This document shows positions 36,090-44,517 of a stretch of DNA of 64,000 nt, in pieces. The stretch covers positions 1-64,000 of the forward strand of contig NZ_SRIC01000002.1 of the NCBI RefSeq assembly GCF_004684775.1. The letters are read 5' to 3'. Below the pieces are notes generated by a model that worked only from the letters and a program-made list of their open reading frames with translations, did not search any database and was not told the DNA's origin. The first letter of the stretch is position 1. The number at the start of each line of letters is the position of its first letter. The stretch is from Streptomyces sp. MZ04. Lineage in GTDB: Bacteria; Actinomycetota; Actinomycetes; Streptomycetales; Streptomycetaceae. The position numbers were made by a program, and so were the translations under genes.

Positions 36090-37604
36090 TCACCCCCGAC
36101 CGGCCACCACGTCGTAGTACATCCGGGCCAGGCTGAGACACCTCTGCTGCTGCGCCTTGGCCTGCGCCGGCGGCAGCGGTGACCAGGCTTTGCACTCGGT
36201 CTGCATGTCCTCGAGGAAGACGTTGTCCACGCGCGCCTTGATGGTCGTGGCGTCGGGGAAACTGCGCCGCCTGAACTCCTCCTCGCCCAGCATGTCCTTG
36301 TAGTTGTTGTAGCCGAAGTCGTGCCGGGCGCAGGCGTTGCGGAAGTCGAAGCCCGCCGGCTTGTCGGGGCTGTAGGAACAACTGTTGTCGTCCCACCTGA
36401 ATCCGAACCGGTCCCCCTTGCCCATGCGCTGGTAACCACGCCCCACCAGCCACGCCTCCCGCGCCTGAGGCCCGGTCTGCGTCAGCTCCTCCAGCCGCTG
36501 GAGCTTCTCCTCCCGGGTCGCGGGCGACGTCTTGGGAATGCCGATGTACTTCCAGCTGGTGCCGTTGCCGGACCACAGGTAGACACCGCGCCCATTGGGC
36601 GACACCCCGAGCAGCCGCTTGTCGGCGGCGAGGAACGTGGCACCCGGACCGCCCGTATCACTCCACTGATGGGGAGTGCCGTCGTACCGGAGGATCCGAC
36701 CGGTGTCGGGCGAGGTGGCGAACAGCCCGGCAGAGCCGGCCACATCACCGGTGTACAGGTCCTTGGCACGCCCGCCGATGGGAACCCAATCGCTCCCGTT
36801 CCACTCATGGACGGCGGACCGATCACCGCTCAGCCGGTACAGCTCGCCGCTGACGGCGAGCGCGGCACCACCGTCACCGAGATCGCTCCATTTGTCGGGC
36901 GCCCCGCCGTACGCGTGGACGCGCCCCGTCTCCGCACCGACGGCGAACAACCCCGCATGCCCGGCATACAGCTCCTTGACCGGCCCCCCGATCCCGCCGA
37001 GGGGAACCCACGTGCTCCCGTTCCACTCGTGCACGGCGGACCGATCACCGCTCAACCGATACAGCTCGCGGCCGACGGCGAGCGCGGCACCACCGTCACC
37101 CAGGTCGCTCCACTTGTCGGGCGATCCCTCGTACTCGTGGACGCGACCGGTCTCCGGACTGACCGCGAACAGGCCCGCAGACCCCGCGTACAGCTTCTGC
37201 GCGGGACCTCCGATCCGGTACCAGTGCGTGCCGACGCCCGACCACTGGTAGACACCGGAGTGGTCCGAGGCGAGCGCGTACACCGAACCGGCGTACCCGA
37301 CGATGCTCTCGACCCGCTCCGCACCAGCCTGCCGCCCACGGCGTGCGGGGGCCGGAGCGGGCGGCGACGCCGAGGCACCCTGCTCAGGCGCCGCTGTCGC
37401 AGGAGGCTGCGATGCCGCAGTGCCACCGGCCGAGACGGGACCGGGATCCGACTGCGCCGACCCTGCCAACCCACCCACCGCGATCGCGGCGACCAGCAGC
37501 ACCGACACAGCGCGCCCGGCCCGCCTGCCGACCGTGCTCAAACCCCGTTCCCCGACACCGACTTGGCGATCCTCATCAGGGTCACGACGATGGAACAACT
37601 TCAC
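36090..37604 (-). CDS. exported protein with beta-propeller-like repeats and prokaryotic phospholipase A2 domain
   Basis: This 504-residue protein starts at the GTG 37604 with GGAGG before it. A signal/anchor helix (AVSVLLVAAIAVGGLAG) at about 30-50 and an Ala/Pro linker precede several repeats of about 45 residues (WSDLGDGGAALAVGRELYRL, AVHEWNGSTWVPLGG), suggesting a propeller. The C-terminal part is a phospholipase A2 of the Streptomyces type: DNSCSYSPDKPAGFDFRNAC, RHDFGYNNYKDML, with the catalytic HD pair and the Ca-binding region. It probably hydrolyses phospholipids at the sn-2 position outside the cell. It heads an operon with the downstream lipoprotein. Confidence 0.88.
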   Translation of the reverse strand: MKLFHRRDPDEDRQVGVGERGLSTVGRRAGRAVSVLLVAAIAVGGLAGSAQSDPGPVSAGGTAASQPPATAAPEQGASASPPAPAPARRGRQAGAERVESIVGYAGSVYALASDHSGVYQWSGVGTHWYRIGGPAQKLYAGSAGLFAVSPETGRVHEYEGSPDKWSDLGDGGAALAVGRELYRLSGDRSAVHEWNGSTWVPLGGIGGPVKELYAGHAGLFAVGAETGRVHAYGGAPDKWSDLGDGGAALAVSGELYRLSGDRSAVHEWNGSDWVPIGGRAKDLYTGDVAGSAGLFATSPDTGRILRYDGTPHQWSDTGGPGATFLAADKRLLGVSPNGRGVYLWSGNGTSWKYIGIPKTSPATREEKLQRLEELTQTGPQAREAWLVGRGYQRMGKGDRFGFRWDDNSCSYSPDKPAGFDFRNACARHDFGYNNYKDMLGEEEFRRRSFPDATTIKARVDNVFLEDMQTECKAWSPLPPAQAKAQQQRCLSLARMYYDVVAGRG

Positions 37605-37745
37605 GAGAGGCCTCCGATTTCCATGGGACGAGCCGCTCGAACGGCTCACGACCCACGCTCGGCCTCACACCGAATGTCCGCTGTCCACACCGAAGAACCC
37701 CCAGGTCGCCAGCCGGACAACCACAATTGTCCGCGGACATCGAAC

Positions 37746-37807
37746 GGACTGGGTGACGGACTGGGTGACGGACCGGGTGACGGACTGGGTGACGGACTGG
37801 GTGATAG
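37746..37807. repeat. five copies of a 12-bp tandem repeat (GACTGGGTGACG)
   Basis: GACTGGGTGACG repeats five times with one C substitution and a variant last unit. It lies in the 394-base gap (37605-37998) between the propeller-phospholipase gene and the small secreted gene. Nothing else with coding support is seen there. The repeat is a multiple of 3, so it is open in all frames; this accounts for the long overlapping frames. Confidence 0.9.
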
Positions 37808-37998
37808 AGGGCATGGCCGAACGGCATCACACCCGCTGCCCGATTCGGCGGGCGCGATGGAGCCGTCCGAGCCCGGACCGATCACCGGCGCATGGGAGAG
37901 TCGCGACGAAGACCTGGTCGCGCTGGACGCGCAACGCCTACGAAAGCGTTGCGCCGCCCCCAGCCCGCGATGCGGAGGACTCCCCACACGCACTGCGA

Positions 37999-38388
37999 TC
38001 AGTGCGTGTCGAGATACACCTTGGCGTCCCTGCCGTAGTGCCAGCCGCTGATGTACTTGGGGCTGTGCGCCCCCTGCGCCTCGTTCCACGTCCAGGTGGC
38101 CTCCCACCTGCCGATCTTGACCGTGCCGTACGGATCCTCGCCGTAGCCCCGGTCCCACAGGTACAGGGCCGTACTGCTCTGCACCCTGCCGCCATAAGTG
38201 CGCCGGCACTCCATGTACTTCATCGTGGCGCCGATGATTTTTACCGTCCGCCAGTTCGAGCAGGTGGTCGCGCCGGCACCTGCCGTGCCCCCACCCTGCG
38301 TTCCGCCCGCAGCCATGCCAGGCGCAGCCGCGCCCACCGTCAGCGCCAGCGCCGCCGCCCCAGCAACGGCCCATGTACGTACAGACAT
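37999..38388 (-). CDS. small secreted protein, 129 aa
   Basis: A signal peptide (VAGAAALALTVGAAAPGMAA) is followed by a mature part of about 95 residues (TTCSNWRTVKIIGATMKYME, CRRTYGGRVQSSTALYLWDR, WEATWTWNEAQGAHSPKYIS). Two Cys and many aromatic residues suggest a compact disulfide-linked fold. GGGGG lies before the ATG. It is adjacent to another small secreted protein on the same strand; the two are not obvious paralogues. The function is unknown. Confidence 0.72.
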   Translation of the reverse strand: MSVRTWAVAGAAALALTVGAAAPGMAAGGTQGGGTAGAGATTCSNWRTVKIIGATMKYMECRRTYGGRVQSSTALYLWDRGYGEDPYGTVKIGRWEATWTWNEAQGAHSPKYISGWHYGRDAKVYLDTH

Positions 38389-38423
38389 TGTGATCCCCCT
38401 TCTGAGAAGCTGATGTCCGCCCG

Positions 38424-38816
38424 CTATCGAAGGTCCACCCAGGCGTGCTCATAGCCGTCCTGGTAGTTGCAGCTCATCGAGGACTTCTGGCCGGGGCTGC
38501 GCCAGGGGCCCCACCGCGTGTACTTGACCATGGGGTTGCGGTGGCTGACACACGTGGCACGTGCCCGGTGCTTGCGCCAGGAGGGCTGGCCCGAGCAGTA
38601 GGTGTGCACGCCCTGACGGAAGAAGCCGTGGGAGTGGACCTTGCACGGCGGGCCCGCAGCGAGCCGCGCCGTCTCGGCGGCATGCGTTGCCGCAGAGGCC
38701 CCCTGGACCGTGGACCCGGCGTGGGCGGGCGCCGCGACGGTCGCCCCTCCCAGAATCGCGATTCCCATGACGGCGGCTGCCATACCGCGCCGAAGGACCA
38801 TCCGGTGTGCGCTCAC
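38424..38816 (-). CDS. small secreted protein with four cysteines, 130 aa
   Basis: The GTG at 38816 has GGAGGAG 9 bases before it. The signal peptide (MAAAVMGIAILGGATVAAPA) precedes a mature peptide whose four Cys are in PPCKVHSHGFF, HTYCSGQPSW, ARATCVSHRN and SSMSCNYQDG. The Trp/His/Arg-rich composition is basic. Two disulfides are likely. The function is unknown; export and Cys pattern are compatible with a cell-surface or antimicrobial-type protein. Confidence 0.72.
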   Translation of the reverse strand: MSAHRMVLRRGMAAAVMGIAILGGATVAAPAHAGSTVQGASAATHAAETARLAAGPPCKVHSHGFFRQGVHTYCSGQPSWRKHRARATCVSHRNPMVKYTRWGPWRSPGQKSSMSCNYQDGYEHAWVDLR

Positions 38817-39148
38817 GACGATGATCTCCTCCTTCTCCGACGGCCGGTCCCCCGGCCGGGTCCCGCTGGGCCGCCGGTCGATGAACAGACTGTCGCCAGG
38901 CGCCGTCCCACCGCGACGAGAAGATGTCCCCTGACACCTTTGAGGGACGCCCCCGCTGCGACGTGCTGGGACGCCGTGCTGAGCGAGACGCCGAGGGACA
39001 CCGAGGGACACGGAGGGACACGGAAGGCGCCATTGGCCCGGAAAGACACCCGCGCACACTGGGTGCCCGAACGCGTCAGACGCCTGACGCCGCTGGCCGG
39101 CGGTCCGCTCACCGTTCAGACAGGCACGGATCGTCTTGGCGTAGGCCC
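38817..39148. other. 332-base gap with a 10-bp tandem repeat and small inverted repeats
   Basis: CGAGGGACAC repeats three times at 38992-39021, the third copy with one change. An inverted repeat GTCAG-ACGC-CTGAC lies near 39075-39092. No start codon with ribosome site and coding bias is seen on either strand. Confidence 0.55.
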
Positions 39149-39489
39149 TCAGTGAGCCGGCGTTGCTTCCTCGGCGTAGCGGGCCAGCCCTTCCGCCATG
39201 TCCTGCATGAACTTCTGGAGATAGCGCGGCATGACCCAGCGCAGCAGCCAACTCGTCTCGTACTCGCCAGACCACTGGATGACCGTGCCTGAGCTGGATG
39301 TTGACGTCAGCTCCGGAAAGCCCGGGCGGCACCGACGCCGTCGTCACCACCGGGGTCGAGGCCGACCGACCGTGTCGCGTCCAGACGGTCCACCTTGGAC
39401 CACAGCGGCCAACTCGCGGCGTCGACCAGCAGCTTCCAGACGGCTTCGGGAGAGGCGCCGGTGGTCACCGCGACGCGGTAACTGTGCAT
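39149..39489 (-). pseudogene. SRPBCC (START-like) protein gene with internal deletion and frameshift
   Basis: From the ATG at 39489 the frame reads VTTGASPEAVWKLLVDAASW PLWSKVDRL, the opening of a SRPBCC polyketide-cyclase-like protein, then stops after RAFRS. A second frame continues SSGTVIQWSGEYETSWLLRW then LQKFMQDMAEGLARYAEEAT and ends at 39149, the usual C-terminal helix. A middle segment of about 30-40 residues is missing and the frames are offset, so the gene is not functional. Confidence 0.7.
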
Positions 39490-39559
39490 GGTGGAGGGCT
39501 CCTACGGGGTGAGCGGGGCGGCATGGATTCCGGTCCGCGGGTGCTGGTCATGGAGGGGA

Positions 39560-40060
39560 TCAGCGGCCGGTCGAGCCGTCGATCAGTTCGCGGAGGATGT
39601 CCGCGTGGCCCGCGTGCCGGCCGGTCTCCTCGATCATGTGGGTGAGTGCCCAGCGGATGCTGGGAGCGGAACGGTTCGGCTGTGGTCGAGGGACCGGTGC
39701 GCCGAGATCGGTGCACCGGTCGAGCACTTCGTTCGCGCGCTCGACCGCGTCTCGGTAGCGGGCCACGACATCGGCCACGCTGTCCGCCGGCGCGGCCTGG
39801 AAGGTCACCTTCCAGTTGGTGACGTCGTCCCCGAGGAACATCGAGCGCTCGACGAACGTCAGATGGTTGAGAAGCCCGAGCAGGTTCGTGCCCGTCGGCA
39901 CCGCGGCTGTGCGCACCTGCGGTTCGGGAGCCCCGTCGACCTTCGCGGCGATCGAGGTCCGGAGGTAGTCGAGGAATCCGCGCAGGACCTCGCTCTCGCT
40001 GTTTCCGGTCGGGGGCGGCGGGGTGTCGCGGCGGCGGTTGCGGCGCGTGGTGCTGGGCAC
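39560..40060 (-). CDS. DinB/DUF664-family protein
   Basis: This 166-residue four-helix protein contains LLGLLNHLTFVERSMFLGDD, the helix DAVERANEVLDRC and the C-terminal SIRWALTHMIEETGRHAGHA DILREL. The His residues HLTFVER, THMIEE and GRHAGHAD are at the metal sites of the DinB fold. Members act as metal-dependent thiol or maleylpyruvate-type transferases or are of unknown role. It has an Arg-rich N-terminal 15 residues. It precedes the methyltransferase gene on the same strand. Confidence 0.88.
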   Translation of the reverse strand: MPSTTRRNRRRDTPPPPTGNSESEVLRGFLDYLRTSIAAKVDGAPEPQVRTAAVPTGTNLLGLLNHLTFVERSMFLGDDVTNWKVTFQAAPADSVADVVARYRDAVERANEVLDRCTDLGAPVPRPQPNRSAPSIRWALTHMIEETGRHAGHADILRELIDGSTGR

Positions 40061-40099
40061 AGGGGTCTCCTTGCCTTCCGGGAGGGGACGGCCGCCCGG

Positions 40100-40726
40100 T
40101 CAGGCGGTGCGGCGGATGAGGAGGACGTGGTCGGTGACCTCGGCGGTGCGCCCGCCCGGGCCAGTCGCGATCCGGTGGGGTGTGTCGGCCCGCTCGACCG
40201 TCCATGTGGCCGGGTCCAGATCGATGTCTACGGCGACTTCCCACGGGCTCGGACAGTGAATGTCGGGATTCTGGTCCCACGACCACGGCGCGGCCGAGCC
40301 ATGATCGACAACCAGCAGTCGCCCGCCCGCGCGCAGTGCCTGCGCGGCCGAGCGCAGGACGCTTGCCCGGTCCAGGTCAAAGGGGGTGTGCAGGTAGTGG
40401 GCGCAGATCAGGTCGAATCCGCCCGACGGGAAAACCTTGTGCAAGTCGTGCCGTACGGCGATGACACGGTCGCCCAGGCCATGTGAGCGGACGAGGGCGG
40501 CGAGCCGCTCGACCGCCACGGCCGAGATATCGGCGGCGGTGACGTGCCATCCCTGGCGGGCGAGCCACAGTGCGTCGCCGCCGTCGCCGCATCCGAGGTC
40601 CAACGCGTCACCGGGCGGCAGGCTCGTCACCGTCTCGGTGAGGCGAGCATTGGGCTGCGGGCCGCTGGCTGCCGGTCGGGCCGCATATACGCCATCCCAG
40701 AACGCGACCGCATCGGTGGTGGCCAT
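40100..40726 (-). CDS. class I SAM-dependent methyltransferase
   Basis: This 208-residue protein has the SAM-binding GDALDLGCGDGGDALWLA, the acidic motif HVTAADISAVAVERL and a later VIAVRHDLHKVFP. It resembles small tellurite-resistance/thiopurine-type methyltransferases (TehB group), but the substrate cannot be read from sequence. AAGGAG precedes the ATG at 40726; the longer frame would translate the 9-bp repeat. It is divergent from an XRE-cupin regulator. Confidence 0.88.
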   Translation of the reverse strand: MATTDAVAFWDGVYAARPAASGPQPNARLTETVTSLPPGDALDLGCGDGGDALWLARQGWHVTAADISAVAVERLAALVRSHGLGDRVIAVRHDLHKVFPSGGFDLICAHYLHTPFDLDRASVLRSAAQALRAGGRLLVVDHGSAAPWSWDQNPDIHCPSPWEVAVDIDLDPATWTVERADTPHRIATGPGGRTAEVTDHVLLIRRTA

Positions 40727-40736
40727 AGAGACTCCT

Positions 40737-40784
40737 TGTATCGGCTGTATCGGCTGTATCGGCTGTGTCGGCTGTGTCGGTGTG
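40737..40784. repeat. five copies of a 9-bp tandem repeat (TGTATCGGC) in the methyltransferase leader
   Basis: TGTATCGGC repeats five times, the last two with TGTGTCGGC. It lies between the methyltransferase and XRE start codons, inside the probable promoter region of both. Variation in copy number would change spacing by multiples of 9. Confidence 0.88.
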
Positions 40785-40849
40785 CGGTCAGTCTTGCCAG
40801 CCACCTCACGACTTGGCACGGAATCTTGCGGTTATGGCAAGGTGGCCTG

Positions 40850-41458
40850 ATGGAGCACCCGACGGACGACGACGTGCTCGATGCGGTGGGCCCGCAGCTG
40901 CGTGCGCTGCGTCGTGACCGCGGCATCACCCTGGCAGGCCTCGCGGCGACGACCGGCGTCTCGGAGAGCACCCTGTCCCGGCTCGAGAGCGGGCAGCGCC
41001 GGCCGAGCCTCGAATTGCTGCTGCCGTTGGCCCGTATCTACGACGTTCCGCTGGACGACCTCGTCGGCGCCCCGCGGACCGGCGACCCCCGGATCCACCT
41101 CAAGCCGATCAAACGGTTCGGCATGACCTTCGTACCCCTGTCCCGGCGACCGGGCGGAGTGCACGCGTTCAAAATGCTCATCCCCGCCCAGCCGAGACCA
41201 CTCGAACCGACCCCGCAGACCCACGAGGGCTTCGAATGGCTCTACGTCCTCAACGGCCGCCTGCGCCTCGTGCTCGGCGAGCGCGACCTGACATTGCCGC
41301 CCGGTGAGGCAGCCGAGTTCGACACGTCCCTGCCGCACTGGCTGGGCAGCGCCGACGCCGGCGCGGTAGAGCTGCTCATCCTGTTCGGTCTGCAAGGGGT
41401 ACGTGCGCATGTGCGCACCGGCGCTGATCGGTCGTCACAGGCCGGGAACGAGCGGTGA
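40850..41458 (+). CDS. XRE-family regulator with C-terminal cupin domain
   Basis: This protein of 202 residues has an N-terminal HTH_3 domain (LRALRRDRGITLAGLAATTG VSESTLSRLESGQRRPSL) and a C-terminal cupin (THEGFEWLYVLNGRLRLVLG, LPPGEAAEFDTSLPHWL). The HTH plus cupin arrangement is known in repressors that sense small ligands. It is divergent from the methyltransferase gene, so it probably controls that gene and itself. No strong ribosome site is seen before the ATG. Confidence 0.92.
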   Translation: MEHPTDDDVLDAVGPQLRALRRDRGITLAGLAATTGVSESTLSRLESGQRRPSLELLLPLARIYDVPLDDLVGAPRTGDPRIHLKPIKRFGMTFVPLSRRPGGVHAFKMLIPAQPRPLEPTPQTHEGFEWLYVLNGRLRLVLGERDLTLPPGEAAEFDTSLPHWLGSADAGAVELLILFGLQGVRAHVRTGADRSSQAGNER

Positions 41459-41741
41459 GTCCCACCGGGCAATAGCCGCAGTCGGCAACGGGCGTGAGCC
41501 ACATCGCACGGCCGCCCTACGTCACCGGGATCACCGGGAAGGCCACCGAGGTCGACAGGAGACAGGCGTTCCGGCCGGCCGAGATCGCCCCGGTTCCGGG
41601 GACCGATGAGGCATGGGGCGTCGGCGCGGCCGAACTCGGAGCGTTCGGCGACGCGAACTTCAGCCGTGCCGGTCACCGCCGACGACCCTGTTCCAGGGCC
41701 CGCCGGCGGTGACCGGAACCGCACAAGATCGTTGGCCGTGT

Positions 41742-42092
41742 ATGAAGAACACCAAGCGCGTGCTCGCCGCCCTCATCGGGGCCGCCACCTTGCTCCTCAC
41801 CGTCCCCGGCTCCGCGTCCGCGGCAGAGGGCGAATTCCGGTACACGTATGTCACCGCCGGCGGTGACGAAGGGAAGGTCACCTTGCACGACCCGGCCAGC
41901 GAGGAATGCATCACGCTCCCCGAGGCCGCGGTGGAATACGCCCAACCGCCCGCCCACTCCCCGAAGAACCGGACCGACTCCACCGCGGTCGTCTTCACCA
42001 ACGCGGACTGCACCGGAGACTGGTTCTCTCTCAGGCCCTTCACCGGAGGCGCATCCGAGCGCCTGAAGCTCAGGTCGGTCATCTTCTCCTGA
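41742..42092 (+). CDS. small secreted protein, 116 aa
   Basis: A signal peptide (RVLAALIGAATLLLTVPGSA) and a mature part with two Cys (SEECITLPEA, NADCTGDWFSLRP) follow. The C-terminus (FSLRPFTGGASERLKLRSVI) resembles crystallin-like small secreted proteins in Streptomyces, including the TGDWFSL strand. I consider the beta/gamma-crystallin-like relation likely but not certain. The 283 bases upstream hold no gene I can support. Confidence 0.75.
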   Translation: MKNTKRVLAALIGAATLLLTVPGSASAAEGEFRYTYVTAGGDEGKVTLHDPASEECITLPEAAVEYAQPPAHSPKNRTDSTAVVFTNADCTGDWFSLRPFTGGASERLKLRSVIFS

Positions 42093-42283
42093 ACCGCCCA
42101 CACCCCGGCGGAACGCTGTACGAGCGCAGGCTGGGAGCGGCGTTGTGGGCCTCTGTCCATTGCGCCGCGCCCGCCGACCCTCACCACAGAGACGTACCGC
42201 CGGGGCGCGTGTCCGAGATCAACAGAAGGCTCACCGTTGACCACGGGTACTCCCTCCTTCGACGCGGACGGCGGCGCGGTTCC

Positions 42284-43450
42284 TCAAGAGTGCCGGTGGT
42301 ACGCCTTGTTGGTGATACGCCAGGTGCCGTCCGTGCGGCGGACCAGCAGGAAGATGTCGGTGAAGGCGTCCGTGCCGTGCAGGAGCGTCATCGTCGCGGT
42401 CGCGACGGTGCCGTGGACGTCGACGGTGTCGATGCGGCGGGAGCGGGCCGGTTCGTCCGGGGCCGGGTGGCCGGGGAAAAGGGCGCAGTACTCGTCCAGG
42501 GGCCATGAGACGAAGACGCCGTCGCGGATTCCCTCGATGCGGGCGGTGGGCAGGAACGCGTCGCGAAAGTGGGTGGGGTCGCCGGTGGCATGTCCACGGA
42601 TGTAGGCGTGGAGTGGTTGGAGTACGGCATCCTCCGGCGCGGGAACCGTGGCGGCGACGGCGATGTCGGCGTCGGGGTCGGCAGGGGGGTCGGCCAGCTG
42701 GGCAGCGCTGCGCAAGGGGGTGTTCGACGCGCCGGCAAGGAGTGTCATGTCCTTGGCCAAGGCTCCGATGGTGAAGGTGGCCGGGACGGAGACAACGGCC
42801 GACCGGTCGGCGAGGAAGGGGCGCTTGCGGGCCACGAGCCCGCCGAGCTGGCCGAGTTCGAGGACGTCGAGCACGTGGGAACGGGGCAGGCCCAGGGCGT
42901 CTGCCTGCTGAAGCGCCTCGCGCAGCGCGAGGACGGAGCCGGCGAGGCTGCTGTTGACGATCAGCTTGAGCGCGGCGGAGGTGGCTGCGTCGTCGACGCA
43001 CCGCACGGTGCCCAGAGCGTCCAGAACCGGTCGGGCCCGGTCGAGGGTGTCCTGGCCGGCAGCGGCAAGGATGTTCAGAGCGCCGCCAACGGCCGCCGGG
43101 ACAGAGCCGAGTACGGGTGCGTGAACGTAGGACGGGCCGAACCGCAGGGCCAGCCGCGATGCTTCGGCGGGGGAGACGGTGCTGGTGTTCAGCACGATCG
43201 TGTCCGCACGCAGCGAGTCACGGACGTCGTCGAGGACCTGCTCGCAGGCCGGACCGTCGAACAGCGCCAGGAGTACGAGGTCGGCCTGTGCCACCGCCTC
43301 GTTCGGATCGGCGGTCGTCCTGAAAGCGGTCGAGGAGCGTCCGGAACGTGTCCAGCCGACGACGTCCCAGCCCTGGTCGGCGAGTCGTGCCGCGAGGGCG
43401 TAGCCCATGCGCCCCAGGCCAAGGACGGCGACCGTGCGAGGTGTGATCAT
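42284..43450 (-). CDS. 3-hydroxyisobutyrate dehydrogenase-like protein fused to a C-terminal SnoaL-like domain
   Basis: This protein of about 388 residues has the NAD(P) loop GLGRMGYALAARL, followed by NTSTVSPAEASR and the catalytic-Lys helix AALKLIVNSSLAGSVLALRE, as in beta-hydroxyacid dehydrogenases (about 1-270). A second domain (about 275-388: LQPLHAYIRGHATGDPTHFR, WRITNKAYHRHS) is an NTF2/SnoaL-type lumazine-binding fold. The fusion suggests a redox enzyme with its own ligand-binding domain. It is divergent from a LysR gene, whose operator (43522-43536) lies 72 bases upstream. Confidence 0.88.
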   Translation of the reverse strand: MITPRTVAVLGLGRMGYALAARLADQGWDVVGWTRSGRSSTAFRTTADPNEAVAQADLVLLALFDGPACEQVLDDVRDSLRADTIVLNTSTVSPAEASRLALRFGPSYVHAPVLGSVPAAVGGALNILAAAGQDTLDRARPVLDALGTVRCVDDAATSAALKLIVNSSLAGSVLALREALQQADALGLPRSHVLDVLELGQLGGLVARKRPFLADRSAVVSVPATFTIGALAKDMTLLAGASNTPLRSAAQLADPPADPDADIAVAATVPAPEDAVLQPLHAYIRGHATGDPTHFRDAFLPTARIEGIRDGVFVSWPLDEYCALFPGHPAPDEPARSRRIDTVDVHGTVATATMTLLHGTDAFTDIFLLVRRTDGTWRITNKAYHRHS

Positions 43451-43521
43451 GCGTGCCAGCGTGGCGTCCCGCGGCACCCGCGACAAGCGCAGATCGTGCA
43501 CAGCTGCCCTGCGGAACTCGC

Positions 43522-43536
43522 ATACCTGCCGGGCAT
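43522..43536. promoter_or_regulatory. LysR-type operator, ATACCTGCCGGGCAT
   Basis: This 15-base T-N11-A box differs from the 32603-32617 box at two symmetric positions. Its centre is 17 bases before the LysR ATG at 43546, identical to the other pair. It probably controls both this LysR gene and the divergent dehydrogenase gene. Confidence 0.65.
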
Positions 43537-43545
43537 ACTGGCGCC

Positions 43546-44517
43546 ATGGAGCTGACTGTGTGGCGGACCTTCGTGACCGTGTGCCGACTCGGGTCGCTGT
43601 CGGCGGCGGCTGCCGAACTCCACCACACGCAGTCGGCCGTCTCCCGGCAGATCGCCGGGCTCGAGCGGCAGCTCGGCGTGGATCTGATGGAGCGCCATGC
43701 ACGCGGTGTGCGTCCGACGCCGGCCGGCGAGGTGTTCCGGCGCCATGCCCAGGCCACGCTCAACGAGGCCGACCGCGCTGTACGCGCCGCCCGGGACGCC
43801 GGCGACGGAACCTCCACCAAACCGCTGGTCGTCGGCGCGACACCCTCACTGGCCGCAGGGATCGTTCCCGAGGCCGTCCGGGGACTGCTGGAGCGCGTGG
43901 GCCCGCTCAACTGGAGCCTGCTGCCGGGCCTGAGCGCACAACTGCACCCCCGCGTGGTCGACGGCGATCTCGACCTCGCCGTCGTCACCGACGCACCGCC
44001 AGGACTCCCCGACGATCCGCGGATCGAGCGACGGCTCCTCGGAGTGGACGACATGGTCGTCGTCCTGCCCGCCGGACATCCACAGGCCGGGCGGAACCCC
44101 GTACACATCCAGGCCCTGGCCGAACAGACCTGGGTGGAGGACAACGACGGCTCGGCGGCGCTCCTGCGCCGGCATGCGGCTCGCGCGGGCGTCAGCGCCC
44201 GCATCGACCTCGCCGCGGCCGATCTCCTCGGCAAGCTGGCCCTGGTCGCATCCGGCCACGCCATCGCGCTCATCCCCGGGGTGCTGAGCTGCGCGCTACG
44301 GGCCGACGTCAGCACCGTGCCCCTCGTCGATCCCCCGACCCGCGGCATCTACACGATCACCCCGCGCCGCGACCTCCACCCCTCCACAGCACCGCTCCTG
44401 GACCAACTCGCCATTGCCTTCGCCGCGGCCCGCCCACCCCGAGCCGCTCACCGGCCGACCGGGACGGACGCTCACCCCGAGGCGTCGGCACCGTACATGC
44501 CCGGCCCGGCGGGGTGA
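43546..44517 (+). CDS. LysR-family transcriptional regulator
   Basis: This 323-residue LTTR starts MELTVWRTFVTVCRLGSLSA, with the HTH as AAELHHTQSAVSRQIAGLER and a LysR substrate domain. The C-terminus (PRAAHRPTGTDAHPEASAPY) is a disordered tail. It is divergent from the dehydrogenase-SnoaL fusion and shares the operator at 43522-43536. The stop overlaps the small convergent frame at 44472. Confidence 0.93.
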   Translation: MELTVWRTFVTVCRLGSLSAAAAELHHTQSAVSRQIAGLERQLGVDLMERHARGVRPTPAGEVFRRHAQATLNEADRAVRAARDAGDGTSTKPLVVGATPSLAAGIVPEAVRGLLERVGPLNWSLLPGLSAQLHPRVVDGDLDLAVVTDAPPGLPDDPRIERRLLGVDDMVVVLPAGHPQAGRNPVHIQALAEQTWVEDNDGSAALLRRHAARAGVSARIDLAAADLLGKLALVASGHAIALIPGVLSCALRADVSTVPLVDPPTRGIYTITPRRDLHPSTAPLLDQLAIAFAAARPPRAAHRPTGTDAHPEASAPYMPGPAG

